Part shown: piece after piece, positions 24,531-45,606 of the stretch
How positions within the stretch are numbered: the first letter of the stretch is position 1
How the letters are laid out: each line of letters begins with the position of its first letter
NCBI RefSeq assembly: GCF_011602485.2
Contig: NZ_CP050022.2
Span: forward strand, 3,058,001-3,122,000
Reading direction: 5' to 3'
From: Bradyrhizobium sp. 1(2017)
GTDB taxonomy: Bacteria; Pseudomonadota; Alphaproteobacteria; Rhizobiales; Xanthobacteraceae
DNA length: 64,000 nt
Notes under the pieces: model-generated
The model's input: only the letters and a program-made list of their open reading frames with translations
Database searches by the model: none
What the model was told of the DNA's origin: nothing
Translations under genes and position numbers: made by a program

Positions 24531-26906
24531 ATGACGCGTGAACTTTCGGCCAGGAAAATCGTGCGTACGCTATCGCTGGGGGCAGTGAGTTATCTCGCGC
24601 TGTCGCTGGAATCGTCGGGCGAATTTCGGCAGGCGTTTGCGCAAGCGAATCTGCCGCCGGTGACCGTCGATGCGTCCAAGCCGAGAGTTCGGCAGCCGAT
24701 TCAGAGATCCCAGTCGACGCGCGGATCGCGGGGGCAGAGATCCGTCGCTGCGGCGGCTCCGCGCCAGGCCGCGCCCGTTCCCTATGTTGTGCCGTCGACC
24801 GGTACGATCGGCACGGTGCCGCCCGCCTATGCAGGCGGCCAGGTCGCAACCGGGGGAAGTCTCGGTCTCCTCGGCAATCGCGGCGTAATGAACACGCCGT
24901 TCAATCAGACGAGCTATACCGCAGAGCTGATACAGAACCAGCAAGCACGCACAATCCGTGACGTCCTCGCCAACGATCCCTCAGTCAGGGTCATTCAAGC
25001 CGCGGGCGGTGGTGCGGACAGTCTTTTCATTCGCGGCTTCTACTACGACAGTGGCGACTATGGATTGAACGGTCTCTACGGAATCGCCCCATATTACTCT
25101 TCGGGTGCGAACTTCGTGGAGCGCGTTGAAGTGCTGAAGGGCCCCAGCGCATTGCTCAATGGCATGACGGCCGGTGGTACCGGTGTTGCCAGCGGTGGCG
25201 CGGTCGGCGGAAGCGTCAATCTGATCACAAAGCATGCGCCCGACTTCGACATTACGCAGCTCACGGCAACCTACGTTTCAAAATCGCAGTTTGGCCAGAA
25301 CGTTGACGTTGCTCGCCGCTACGGCGAGCACAAGGAGTGGGGCGTTCGGCTGAACAGCACCTACTCGAACGGCAACACGCCCTGGAACCGCCAGACCGAT
25401 GAATTCGGAAACGCCGTTCTGGGCCTCGACTATCGCGGGGAGCGTGTGCGCGCGGCAGTCGATATCGGATACCAGGCCGACAATCTGAATCCGCCGATGC
25501 GCTTCTTCAACATCCCGGCCACGACAACGTTCATTCCGCCGCCACCAAAAGCGGGGCTGAATTTCCAGGTCCCGTGGGCCTATTATGCCCCGACCGATTT
25601 CTTTACGACTGCCAGAGGCGAAGTGGATGTCACCGACTGGATGACCGCCTATGGGGCGTTTGGCTACCACGACAGCAACATCAACTATGCCTATCCGTCG
25701 CCCAATATCTCCAACGTCGCGGCGGGCGCGTTGACGTCTCCGCCCGGCGTCTCCCAATTGGGAGGTTTGTGGTCGCGGCCGTTTGCTGGCAAGGAAACCT
25801 TCGAGACGCTCGCGGGCGAGGCTGGTATCCGGGCAACGGTGGATACGGGTCCTGTCAATCATGCGGTGAACGTCAATTACTCGATTAATGACCGGACCTA
25901 CAATCAGAGGGTCTGGACCCGCTCGAACAATGCTCTTGCGGATCTGATTTTCTGGAATCTGTACACCGAGCCGACAAACATCGCGAAGCCCAATTTCTCG
26001 ACGCTATCTGCCAGCCAGACCACCGGGGTATCTCTCTCGAGCGTCGGCGCTTCCGACACGATGTCGATCCTCAACAAGCGCGTTCAGCTCACGCTTGGCG
26101 TTCGCCGTCAGACCGCTGGAACGGAAGTGACGAACTTCCTCACCCCGGCGTCGAGCCGGCCCGAGCAGGACACGTCCGTCTGGAGTCCGGCCTACGCACT
26201 TCTCGTCAAGCCGGTCGAGAACGTCGCGCTCTACGCGAACTACATCGAAGGTCTCCAGACGCCCGTTGTGGTCAGCGGCGCATTTGCGAACGTCGGGACC
26301 GTTTTCCCGCCGGCGCAGACGAAACAGGCTGAAGGCGGCATCAAGATCGACGCAGGCCGATTCACGACCACGCTGAGCGTGTTCGACATCAGCCAGCCGA
26401 GCATCATTTCGGTGGGGACCGGCGTTACAGCGATTCAGCAACTCAACGGCAGGCAGCGAAATCGGGGTGCGGAGCTCAATGTTTTCGGCGAGATCACGCC
26501 CGACATCCGCGTTCTCGGCGGCGTCGCCCTGATCGATGGCGTGCAGGAGCAAACTCAAGGCGGCATCAACAACGGAAAGGCGGCGGTCGGCGTGCCCGTC
26601 GTCAACGTCAATTTGAACGCGGAATGGGATACGCCGTTTGTCCCTGGTCTTACCTTCACGGGCAGGGTCATCTATACCGGGTCGCAGTACGTCAACGTCG
26701 CCAATACGCTGACTTTGCCCGAGTGGACGCGTTTCGATATTGGGGCGCGATATACCTTTATTTCTCCCTGGAACGGAAAGCCGATCGTCGTGCGCGCCAA
26801 TATCGAAAATGTCGGCAACAAGGCGTACTGGGCTTCAGCCTATAGCGGGGTCATCACGCTTGGTGCGCCTCGGACCTATCTGGTGTCCACCACCTTCAAT
26901 TTTTGA
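24531..26906 (+). CDS. TonB-dependent siderophore receptor
   Basis: 791 aa outer-membrane receptor. Signal peptide at about residues 1-39 (cleavage near AFAQA), a TonB-box-like PPVTVDAS just after it, and a Pro/Arg/Ser-rich linker. The plug domain contains IRDVLANDPSVRVIQAAGGG, SLFIRGFYYDSGDYGLNGLY and VERVEVLKGPSALLNG. The 22-strand barrel has VALYANYIEGLQTPVVVSGA and ends in the terminal aromatic TTFNF. Length matches FhuA/FpvA-type ferric-siderophore receptors without an N-terminal signalling (STN) domain, so it is not a surface-signalling receptor. Followed by a strong terminator; MbtH and NRPS genes begin 359 bp later. It probably imports the ferric form of the lipopeptide made by the cluster. 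Confidence 0.92.
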   Translation: MTRELSARKIVRTLSLGAVSYLALSLESSGEFRQAFAQANLPPVTVDASKPRVRQPIQRSQSTRGSRGQRSVAAAAPRQAAPVPYVVPSTGTIGTVPPAYAGGQVATGGSLGLLGNRGVMNTPFNQTSYTAELIQNQQARTIRDVLANDPSVRVIQAAGGGADSLFIRGFYYDSGDYGLNGLYGIAPYYSSGANFVERVEVLKGPSALLNGMTAGGTGVASGGAVGGSVNLITKHAPDFDITQLTATYVSKSQFGQNVDVARRYGEHKEWGVRLNSTYSNGNTPWNRQTDEFGNAVLGLDYRGERVRAAVDIGYQADNLNPPMRFFNIPATTTFIPPPPKAGLNFQVPWAYYAPTDFFTTARGEVDVTDWMTAYGAFGYHDSNINYAYPSPNISNVAAGALTSPPGVSQLGGLWSRPFAGKETFETLAGEAGIRATVDTGPVNHAVNVNYSINDRTYNQRVWTRSNNALADLIFWNLYTEPTNIAKPNFSTLSASQTTGVSLSSVGASDTMSILNKRVQLTLGVRRQTAGTEVTNFLTPASSRPEQDTSVWSPAYALLVKPVENVALYANYIEGLQTPVVVSGAFANVGTVFPPAQTKQAEGGIKIDAGRFTTTLSVFDISQPSIISVGTGVTAIQQLNGRQRNRGAELNVFGEITPDIRVLGGVALIDGVQEQTQGGINNGKAAVGVPVVNVNLNAEWDTPFVPGLTFTGRVIYTGSQYVNVANTLTLPEWTRFDIGARYTFISPWNGKPIVVRANIENVGNKAYWASAYSGVITLGAPRTYLVSTTFNF

Positions 26907-27265
26907 AATACCTGTCACTCGGAAGTTACGCCGCCGCGGTTGATCCGCGGCGGCGTTGTTTCGTCGTGAGCCATTCAATGCAATTGATGACAGTGCGATG
27001 AAAGAGTGCCCCGCGACAAAACGCGCGATCATGTCGCGTCGAAAAAGTTCCTCCTTGTGCAGTTAGAATTACAGCAATCCGCGACGTGTCCTGAAATCCC
27101 GATATTTTTCCGCGTGTTGGTGCGCAAGCGCGGAGGTTGCATTGTGCTCGTCCGTCGCCAGTTTTGAGGTCTTAAAAAGAGGCGCGTCGATATTGCTTTG
27201 ACCCTCGTCTGCTTCTGACCTACTCAAACGTCTCTGCTTTCGCTTTTCGAAGAGGGGACCGAGTC
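26907..27265. other. 359-bp region between receptor and NRPS operon
   Basis: Contains the terminator at 26928-26961, then an AT-rich stretch with an imperfect palindrome region (TCAATGCAATTGA, 26975-26987) and a single TTAGAA half-site near 27063. It presumably carries the NRPS operon promoter. No gene seen. Confidence 0.6.
26928..26961 (+). terminator. Intrinsic terminator of the receptor gene
   Basis: Perfect GC-rich stem, 26929-26939 with 26945-26955 (11 bp), loop TTGAT, followed by TTGTTT. It lies 22 bp after the receptor stop. Confidence 0.8.
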
Positions 27266-27493
27266 ATGATGGTGTTCGACAGGGACGACGTCACCTTCAC
27301 CGTCGTCGTCAACCACGAAGAGCAATATTCCATCTGGCCGACGTTCAAGGAGATTCCCGGCGGCTGGAAGGCGGTGGGCAGGACCGGCAGCAAGAAGGAA
27401 TGCCTCGATCACATCGAACAGGTGTGGACCGACATGCGTCCGCTCAGCTTGCGCAAGTTCATGGACGACGCGGCGCCTCGGCAGTCGTCGTAG
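27266..27493 (+). CDS. MbtH-like NRPS accessory protein
   Basis: 75 aa, full family length. The signature residues are all there: [30 protein letters not shown] and [14 protein letters not shown]. MbtH-like proteins bind adenylation domains in the cytoplasm and are often needed for their folding or activity. Two adjacent ATGs (27266, 27269) are possible; GAGGGGAC precedes both. It is the first gene of the NRPS operon, as is usual in siderophore clusters, and the thioesterase begins 20 bp after its stop. Confidence 0.93.
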   Translation: MMVFDRDDVTFTVVVNHEEQYSIWPTFKEIPGGWKAVGRTGSKKECLDHIEQVWTDMRPLSLRKFMDDAAPRQSS

Positions 27494-27513
27494 TCGGCGG
27501 AGTTGGTCTTTCG

Positions 27514-28269
27514 ATGCGGCTTCTTTGTCTGCCTTACTCCGGCGGCAGTGCCATGTTCTATGCGCGGTGGCGAAGGCTTCTGCCGTCGTGGATCGACGTG
27601 CGGCCGGTGGAATGGCCCGGGCGCGGCGCGCGCATGGACGAGCCGCTGCCGACCGATCCGCGTGTATTGGCAGCGCAACTCGCTGCTGAGCTTGGCGCGC
27701 AGCTCGATGGTCCTTACGCATTGTTCGGGCACAGCCTCGGCGCGGTGATCGCGTTCGAGCTTGCGCATGGACTGCTCGATCGCGGCGTGCCAGCGCCGAC
27801 CGTTCTCTTCGCTTCGGGTGCGGAAGCACCGTCGGTTCGGGACGTCAGCAAGTGGCGCGAGCCGCTGAGCGACGAAGCTCTGATGCAGGAGTTGCGCGAT
27901 CTCCAGGGCACGCCCGACGAGGCCCTGTCGAATGCGGAACTGATGCGATCCGCGCTGCCGGTGCTCCGCGCCGACTTCCTGATGTGCGGAGCCTATGTCT
28001 ACCGGCCGCGTCGTCCGCTGCCATGCCCCGTCCATGTCTTCGCCGGCACGGACGACGAGACCGGCCGCGAAGCGCTCGAGGCCTGGCGGCAGGAGACCTC
28101 GACCTCATTCACGCTCGATATGCTGCCGGGGCATCACTTCTTCATTCACACGCAGCAGGCCGAACTGATCGATCGGATCGGTGCGGCGCTGGCCCGGCAA
28201 TCGGGTCGATCGATTGATTTGCATCGGAGCGAGGATCATGAGCGCGTTCTCCGTCCAGCCACTCATTGA
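27514..28269 (+). CDS. Type II thioesterase (GrsT-like)
   Basis: 251 aa alpha/beta-hydrolase. It begins MRLLCLPYSGGSAMFYARWR; the nucleophile is S74 in FGHSLG, an Asp lies near residue 178 (FAGTDDE) and H207 in LPGHHFF completes the triad. Type II thioesterases clear misprimed or stalled acyl groups from carrier domains. ATG 27514 is the only sensible start; upstream in-frame codons have no family similarity. The last 32 bp overlap the TauD gene, so the two are translated together. Confidence 0.92.
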   Translation: MRLLCLPYSGGSAMFYARWRRLLPSWIDVRPVEWPGRGARMDEPLPTDPRVLAAQLAAELGAQLDGPYALFGHSLGAVIAFELAHGLLDRGVPAPTVLFASGAEAPSVRDVSKWREPLSDEALMQELRDLQGTPDEALSNAELMRSALPVLRADFLMCGAYVYRPRRPLPCPVHVFAGTDDETGREALEAWRQETSTSFTLDMLPGHHFFIHTQQAELIDRIGAALARQSGRSIDLHRSEDHERVLRPATH

Positions 28270-29206
28270 GGGCAGAACTCTTCCGCTGCTGCTCAAGGCA
28301 GATGCGGCCGGGCAGCCGCTCGGCGAAGCGCTGCCAATGCTGCGCGAGACGATCGACCGGAACCTGATCGACAGCGGCGGCATCGTGTTCCGCGACTTCT
28401 CGCTCGATGGTCCGGATGCGTTTCGGGCCTTCGCGGCCGATTTCGGTCACCCGCTGCTCACCTACGAGTTCGGATCGACGCCGCGTTCGCAGGTGATCTC
28501 GGGGGTCTATACGTCAACGGAGTATCCGCCGCACCAGCATATCCCGCTGCACAACGAGCAGGCCTATACCCGCGATTGGCCGATGAAGATCTGGTTCTAT
28601 TGCATGCAGCCGGCGCTGGAAGGCGGGGAGACGCCGATCGCCGACAGCCGCGTCATCTATCGCGACATGCCGCCAGCCATTCGCGAGCGGTTCGCCGACA
28701 AGGGCGTGATGTATGTGCGGAACTACGGCAATGGCCTCGACGTCGACTGGCAGCAGGTGTTCGGCACCGAATCCAGAGCGGAGGTGGAAGCTTACTGCGC
28801 GCGCCACGACATCGAATGCGAGTGGAAGGAGGATGGCGAGCTTCGTACGCGCCAGATCTGTCAGGGCACGGCGCAGCACCCGGTCACGGGTGAGTGGGTC
28901 TGGTTCAACCAGGCACATCTCTTCCACGTCTCCAACCTCGAGCCGGAGGTACGCGAGAGTCTGCTCGACGTGGTCGATGACGAGGCCGACCTGCCGCGCA
29001 ACGTCTTCTACGGCGATGGCTCGGCGATCGACGATGAGACCTTGTCGACGGTCCGAACCGTTCTCGAGAGGCACAAGATCAGCTTTCCCTGGCAGGCCGG
29101 CGACGTCGTGATGCTCGACAACATGCTCACCGCGCACGCACGTGCTCCGTTCAAGGGGCCGCGCAGGGTGATTGTCGCCATGGCCGAGGCTCATCGACAG
29201 GAGTGA
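28238..29206 (+). CDS. TauD/TfdA-family Fe(II)/2-oxoglutarate dioxygenase, SyrP-like
   Basis: 322 aa. Iron ligands H105-x-E107 in IPLHNEQAY and H300 in LTAHARAPF, with the 2-oxoglutarate-binding Arg at about 309-310 (KGPRRVIVAM). The His-x-Glu form and the sequence around it place it with SyrP-like enzymes that hydroxylate an amino acid while it is tethered to an NRPS carrier protein; SyrP itself acts on Asp. The gene starts inside the thioesterase gene and ends 90 bp before the first NRPS, whose first adenylation domain reads as Asp-specific. That pairing makes beta-hydroxyaspartate, an iron ligand, the likely product (inference). Confidence 0.88.
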   Translation: MSAFSVQPLIEGRTLPLLLKADAAGQPLGEALPMLRETIDRNLIDSGGIVFRDFSLDGPDAFRAFAADFGHPLLTYEFGSTPRSQVISGVYTSTEYPPHQHIPLHNEQAYTRDWPMKIWFYCMQPALEGGETPIADSRVIYRDMPPAIRERFADKGVMYVRNYGNGLDVDWQQVFGTESRAEVEAYCARHDIECEWKEDGELRTRQICQGTAQHPVTGEWVWFNQAHLFHVSNLEPEVRESLLDVVDDEADLPRNVFYGDGSAIDDETLSTVRTVLERHKISFPWQAGDVVMLDNMLTAHARAPFKGPRRVIVAMAEAHRQE

Positions 29207-29296
29207 TCGGCAGGGCTGATCAGCAAGGTGATCGGCGGCGCTCGCCATGCGGGCGGTGAGGATTTCGGGCCCGCGGCCGGACAGGGATTCGAGAAC

Positions 29297-39033
<9,737 letters not shown>

Positions 39034-39037
<4 letters not shown>

Positions 39038-42000
39038 GCATGGCTGAGGCGGCGAAGCCGAGTTTGCGAGATCTCGATCCCCAGCAGATGAGAAAGCTCG
39101 TCTCGCTGGCCAGGGACCGCGGCCGGAATGCCGACAGGACCGGCGCTGGGGCGATTCCCGTGGTGGCGCGTGACGGATGTCTGGAGATGTCCTTTGCGCA
39201 GCAACGCCTCTGGCTGCTGGCGCAACTCGATGGTGCCAATTCCAGCTATCACATACGTGGCGCATTGCGGCTTTCGGGCGAGCTCGACGTCAAGGCGCTG
39301 CGACGGAGCATCGACCGTCTGTTCGCGCGCCACGAAGCGCTACGCAGCGTCTTTCGCGTCATCGACGATCAGCCGTGCGTGGTGCTGCTGCCCCCCGATG
39401 ACCACGTGCCGTTGCTCGAGCAAGATTTGCACCGCCGGGACGATCGCGAGCAGGAGCTCGCGCACCTTTGCCGTGAGGAGGCGGCGGCGCCGTTCGATCT
39501 GGCCGCAGGACCGTTGATCCGCGGCCGCCTGATCCGGACCGCGGAGCGGGAATATCTCTTTCTGCTCACCCAGCATCACATTGTCTCCGACGGCTGGTCG
39601 ATCGGCGTGCTCGTGCGCGAGCTCGGTGCTCTCTACCTGGCGTTCGTCGCCGGCAAGGGCGATCCCCTGCCGCCATTGGCCATCCAGTATCCGGACTATG
39701 CCGCCTGGCAGCGACGATGGCTGTCGGGCGAGCGATTGCAGCGGCAGGTCGACTATTGGCGAGAGGCGCTGGCAGATGCCCCTGCCGTGCTCGAAATACC
39801 GACGGACCGGCCGCGGCCGCCGGTCAGGGCGCTCGCCGGTGCGTCCTTGCCGATCGAGATCGATGCGGAGCTGGCATCCGGCATCCGGCGACTGGGTCAG
39901 TCGCATGGCGCCAGCGCTTTCATGACGTTGCTGGCGGCCTGGGCAGCGGTGTTATCGAAACTCTCCGGGCAAACGGATATCGTCATCGGTACGCCCACGG
40001 CCAACCGAAACAGGCCCGAGATCGAAGGCCTGATCGGATTCTTCGTCAACATGCTCGCAATCCGTGTCGATCTCGCGGCCGAGCCCAGCGTCGCCGAGCT
40101 GCTCCGCCGGGTCCGCACCGCTGCAATCGCGGCGCAGGATCATCAGGACCTGCCGTTCGAGCAGGTCGTCGAGATCGTTCAGCCGCTGCGAGGGCTGGAT
40201 CAGACGCCGGTCTTCCAGGTCGTGTTCGCCTGGCAGAGCAACGAGTCAGGGGCCCTCGAGCTGCCCGGCCTCAAGGTCGAGGTTGCCGACATCCCGCTCC
40301 AACGGGTCAAGTTCGATCTCGAGCTTAATCTAGGCGAGATGGATGGACGCATTCTTGGTTCTCTGAACTATGCGACGTCGCTGTTCGATGAGGCAACGAT
40401 CGGGCGCTACCGGGACTATCTATTGGCCCTGCTGCGGGCCATGGTTGCCGATGCGGACCAGGTGGTCGATCGAATCGATATTGTCGGCGCCGAGGAGCGC
40501 AGACGCGTTATCGAAACGTGGAACGAGACGGCGGTACCGTTTCCCTGTGAGCGCTGCATCCACGAATTGTTTGCGGAGCAGGTGAGAGAGACGCCGGATG
40601 ACGCCGCGCTGGTGTTCGAGGATGTTCGTCTGAGCTACGGCGAACTCGATGCGCGAGCGAACAGACTTGCGCGGCGCTTGATTGCCTTGGGTATCGCGCC
40701 GGACCAGCCCGTCGCGATATGCCTGCCGCGCGGCATCGCCATGGTGGTGAGTCTGCTGGCCGTGCTGAAGGCGGGGGGTGCCTATCTGCCGCTCGATCCC
40801 GCCTATCCGGCGGAGCGGCTGCGTCAGATCGTCGACGACGCCGGGCCGAAAGTGCTGATTGCTGACGAAGCGGGAAGCGCGATGTTCGCGCACGGAACCT
40901 GCGAGATCGTCGGTCCCGACGCGGACGCATCGACCGTCGCAGGGCTGGCGACGTCGGATCCGATCGAGCTCGTTGATGGACTGACCTCGCGAAGCCTCGC
41001 TTACATCATCTACACGTCCGGCTCGACCGGCAGGCCAAAGGGGGTGATGGTCGAGCACCGTGGCCTGGTGAATCTGGCCTTGGCGCAGCGGGCGCTGTTC
41101 AACGTCAATTCAAGCAGCCGCGTCGTGCAGTTTGCATCGTTCAGCTTCGATGCCAGCATCTGGGAAATTGTCATGGCGCTGTGTTCGGGCGCCACGCTGT
41201 TTCTGGCCGGCTTGCGAGAACATCAGGATACACCGGAGTTGCTCGGCTTCCTCGCCGAGAACGCGATTACGCATGCGACCTTGCCGCCGGCAATGCTGCA
41301 CGGACGTGACGATCTCGACCGGCTGGCTTCGCTGCGGGTTCTCGTTCTGGCCGGTGAATTGCCGAGGGCCGAGCTGATCAAGGGATTGCCTGCCGGCATC
41401 GCCGTTTTCAACGGTTACGGGCCGACGGAGGCGACGGTCTGCGCCACGAGCTGGCTGCGAACGCCGGGTTTTGACGGCGACGCTGCCCCGATCGGCCGCC
41501 CGCTGCCGAATGCGCGGATCTATCTCCTGGACCGGTTCGGCGCGCCCGTTCCGCTTGGCGCGGTCGGCGAAATCTGGATCGGCGGAGCCGGAGTTGCGCG
41601 CGGTTATCTCAATCGTGCCGATCTGACGGCAGAACGCTTCGTGCGCGATCCCTTCCACGGCGATGCGGATTCGCGCATGTACCGCACCGGTGATCTCGGG
41701 CGTTATCTGCCGGATGGCAATATCGTTTTTCTTGGCCGCAACGACCACCAGGTCAAGATCCGCGGGTTCCGCATCGAGCCGGGGGAGATCGAGTTTCGGC
41801 TCAACGAGCACGCCGACGTGGTCGATTCCGTCGTGCTGGTGCAGCGCGACCATGGCGGCGATATGCGGCTGGTCGCCTATGTGGCCGCGCGTCGCGACGA
41901 CGGCGCGGGGCTCGACGCCGGTGAATTTGCCGGCGCGATGCGCGAGCATCTGCGTGCGCGGCTGCCGGACTACATGGTGCCGTCAGCCTTCGTGCGCCTC

Positions 42001-45000
42001 GATGCGTTGCCGCTCACACCGAACGGCAAGATCGACCGCAAGGCGCTGCCGGCACCGGAAGACGATGCCTATGCGCGACGGCGCTTCGAACCGCCGCAAG
42101 GCGATGTCGAGCGGATTGTCGCGAATGTCTGGGCCGAGCTCTTGGGCGTCGATCGCGTTGGACGCTGCGACCACTTCTTCGAGCTCGGCGGCCACTCGCT
42201 GCTCGCGGTCCGCATGCTGGAGCGCTTGCAGCGGCATGCGCTGAGAGCGGACGCGCGCACGCTGTTCGCAAAGCCGGTGCTGGCGGACTTTGCCGCCAGT
42301 CTCGATGGCGGCAAACAAGCCGACGTCCCGGTCAACCGGATCACCCGGCAGACGACGGCGATCACGCCCGAATTGTTGCCGCTGATCGCGTTGACGCAAT
42401 CGGACATCGACGGCATCGTGGCCGGCGTTCCCGGCGGCGTTGCCAACATCCAGGACATCTACGGCCTCTCGCCGCTTCAGGATGGTATCCTCTTTCATCA
42501 TCTGCTGTCGAAGGAAGGCGATCCATATCTGCTGGCCGGCCAGATGGCATTTGCCAGCCGCAACCTGCTCGATCGCTATCTCGACGCGGTGCGCCAGGTG
42601 GTCGACCGACACGACATCCTGCGAACGTCCATCGTGTGGAACGGCCTGGCCACGCCGGCACAAGTCGTTTGGCGGCAGGCGCCCCTGGTCGTCAGCGAAG
42701 TCGTGCTGGATGGCGAAGGCCCGGGGGAGGAGCAGCTCGCGAGGCGCTTCGACCCGCGCCTCCATCGGATCGAGCTCGGCAAGCCGCCGCTGCTGCGATT
42801 TGCGGTTGCCGCCGATCCCAAATGTGGGCGCTGGCTGCTCCTGGTCCTGCTGCATCACCTGATCGGCGATCACTCCACGCTGGAGGTGATGCACGACGAG
42901 GTCGGGAAGATCCTCTCCGGGCGGAGCCACGAATTGCCGCCGCCATTTCCGTTCCGGAACCTGGTGGCGCAGTCGCGCGGCTCGGCAGCAACGGACGAGC
43001 ACGAGCGCTTCTTCCGCGGCATGCTCGCCGACATCGATGAGCCGACCACGCCCTTCGGACTGGACCGGGTGCACGGGGACGGTGGCGGCGTGACCGAAGC
43101 CCGGCGGACGCTGCCTGAACAGCTGAGCGCAAGGCTCCGTGCGCAGGCGCGGCGGCTGGGCGTCAGCCTGGCCAGCCTTTGCCATCTCGCCTGGGGGCAG
43201 GTGGTGGCGCGAACCAGCGGGCGCGAGCGCGTCGTGTTGGGGACCGTCCTGTTCGGCCGCATGCAGGCCGGCACCGGGGGCGACCGCACCATGGGCTTGT
43301 TCATCAACACCTTGCCGCTGCGGCTCGATCTCGATGATACCGCGGTTGAGGACAGTGTTCGTGATGCACATCGCCGGCTGACCGAACTGATGGCGCACGA
43401 GCACGCCTCACTGGCGCTTGCGCAGCGATGCAGCGGCGTCGTGGCGCCGGCGCCTCTGTTCAGCGCAATCCTGAACTATCGGCACAATGCAATGCCCGCC
43501 GATCTGGCTGCCGACAGGGACAATACCGGCATCGAATGGCTCGGCGGCGAGGAGCGCACCAACTATCCGCTGATGCTGGCCGTCGAGGATTATGGCCAGG
43601 CGCTTGGTCTGACCGCTCAGATCGTCCAACCGTTCTCGGCCGACCGCATCTGCGCCTTGATGCAGCAGACGCTCGATCAGTTGGCCGGGATGCTGGAGCA
43701 CGCGCCGCGCGCGCCGGTCCGGCAGCTCGACATCCTGCCTGCCGAGGAGCGCCAGCTGTTGCTGGAGGCTTGGAATGGGACGCAGGCGTGTCTTCCGCGA
43801 GAACCGTTCGTCGCGCAGTTCGAGACCCAGGTCCGGAAGTCGCCCGAGGCGGTCGCGCTGGTGTTCGGCGAGACGGAGCTGAGTTACGCCGCGCTGAATG
43901 TGCGTGCCAACCGGTTGGCGCGGCGATTGCGCGACCACGGCGTCGCGACCGATACCGTGGTCGGGCTGGCGCTCGACCGCGGCGTCGAGATGCTGGTCGC
44001 GCTGCTGGCCGTGTTGAAGGCGGGCGGGGCCTATCTGCCGCTCGATCCGGACTACCCGCCGGAGCGGCTGGCGCACATGCTGCGCGACAGCGGTGCGGCG
44101 CTGGCGCTGACGCAAAAGGAATTGCGCGGTCAGTTCGCCGCCGTGCTGGCAGAGACCGGGGCCGAGGCGTGGCTGCTCGATGACGAGGACGGCGAGGGTG
44201 GGGATGCCGCCGATCTCGACGTCGCCGTGCACGCCGAGAGCCTTGCCTATGTGATCTACACCTCGGGCTCGACCGGCCTGCCCAAGGGCGTGATGGTCCG
44301 CCACGACGCCGTGACGAACTTTCTGGCGACCATGGCGGAGCAGCCCGGCATGACGGCCGGCGACCGCGTGCTCGGCTTGACCTCGCTGTCCTTCGACATC
44401 GCGGTGCTGGAGCTGTGGCTGCCGCTGACGATCGGCGCCTGCGTGGTGCTGGCGGATCGTGCGGCTGCGCATGATCCTGCCAAGCTCAAGGCGATCGTGC
44501 AGCGGCACGGCGTGTCGCTGATCCAGGCTACGCCATCGACCTGGCGGATGCTACTCGATCATGACGGCCCTTCGCTGCCGGCGAACTGCCGGGTGCTGTC
44601 CGGCGGCGAGGCGCTGCCGCCGGATCTGGCGCGGCGGCTGGTCGGGCAGGCCGGCGAGGTCTGGAACCTGTACGGCCCGACCGAGACCACGGTGTGGTCG
44701 GCGCGTCACCGGCTCGATGCACAGGACGATCGTCCGTTGCTCGGCGGTCCGATCGGCAACACCACGCTTTACGTTCTCGACGGGGACCTCAACCTCGCGC
44801 CGGTCGGCGTCGCCGGCGAGCTCTATATCGGCGGGAGCGGACTGGCGCGCGGCTATTGGCGGCGCGGCGGCCTGACGGCGGAGCGCTTCATCCCTGATCC
44901 GTTCGGTGCACCGGGGGCGCGGCTGTACCGCACCGGCGACGTGGCGCGGTGGCGCGCCGACGGCGTGCTCGACTATGTCGGCCGTGCCGACCACCAGGTG

Positions 45001-45606
45001 AAGATCCGCGGCTTCCGCATCGAGCTCGGCGAGATCGAGGCGCGGCTGCAGGCGCAGGATGGCGTCCGTGCGGCCGTGGTGGTGGCGCGCGAGGCCGGCG
45101 CCGGCCGCCAGCTGGTCGGCTATGTCAGCGGCGAGGCGCTGGATGGCGCCGCGCTCAAGACGGCGCTGTCCTCGCTGCTGCCGGACTACATGGTGCCGGC
45201 GCGGATCGTGGTGCTGGAGCGACTGCCGCTGACGCCGAACGGCAAGATCGATCGCAAGGCGCTGCCGGCGCCGGATCAGCTCGCAACGTCCGTCGCGCAT
45301 GTGGCGCCGCGCACGCCGGCCGAGGCGGCGCTGGCTGCGATCTGGGCCGATCTGCTGCGCCAGCCCAATATCGGCGTCACCGACAATTTCTTCGAGCTCG
45401 GCGGCGATTCCCTGATCGCCGTCCAGCTCGTCAGCCGCATCAAGCGCGATCTCGGCCACGACCTGCCGCTCAACCGTCTGTTTGAGATGACGACCGTTGA
45501 GACCATGGCGGCTGCACTGGGCCTTGAGAGTGAGACCGAGAAGCGGAGCGGCGACATCGCCGCGATGCTCGACATGTTGAAGGAAGTCGAACTGTCCGAT
45601 GAGTGA
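39034..45606 (+). CDS. NRPS 2: C-A(Phe-like)-PCP-C-A(Gly)-PCP
   Basis: 2190 aa from GTG 39034, overlapping the NRPS 1 stop (GTGA); ATG 39040 is an alternative. Rough residues: C3 48-490 with QHHIVSDG ~182; A3 505-1010; PCP3 Ser ~1054 (GGHSL); C4 1137-1580; A4 1590-2085; PCP4 Ser ~2126 (GGDSL). C4 reads HHLIGDHST where C domains have HHxxxDG, so the final Gly is His; the second catalytic His and the Asp remain. No epimerase, so both residues should be L or achiral. It ends inside the start of NRPS 3 (8-bp overlap). The region from 44419 to its end recurs at 56828. Confidence 0.92.
40545..42060 (+). other. A3 adenylation domain, Phe-like code
   Basis: Code DAWTVAGVCK ([33 protein letters not shown]). 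Close to DAWTIAAICK of Phe-activating GrsA. An aromatic or hydrophobic residue is expected; 322 is Gly instead of Ala. Confidence 0.6.
43800..45285 (+). other. A4 adenylation domain, Gly-type code
   Basis: Code DILQLGLVWK ([33 protein letters not shown]). Matches the Gly code DILQLGLIWK except one conservative change. Confidence 0.75.

Noticed and set aside
29228..29296. GTG start for NRPS 1
   Set aside because: It adds 23 residues without FAAL similarity; the typical FAAL opening begins at ATG 29297.
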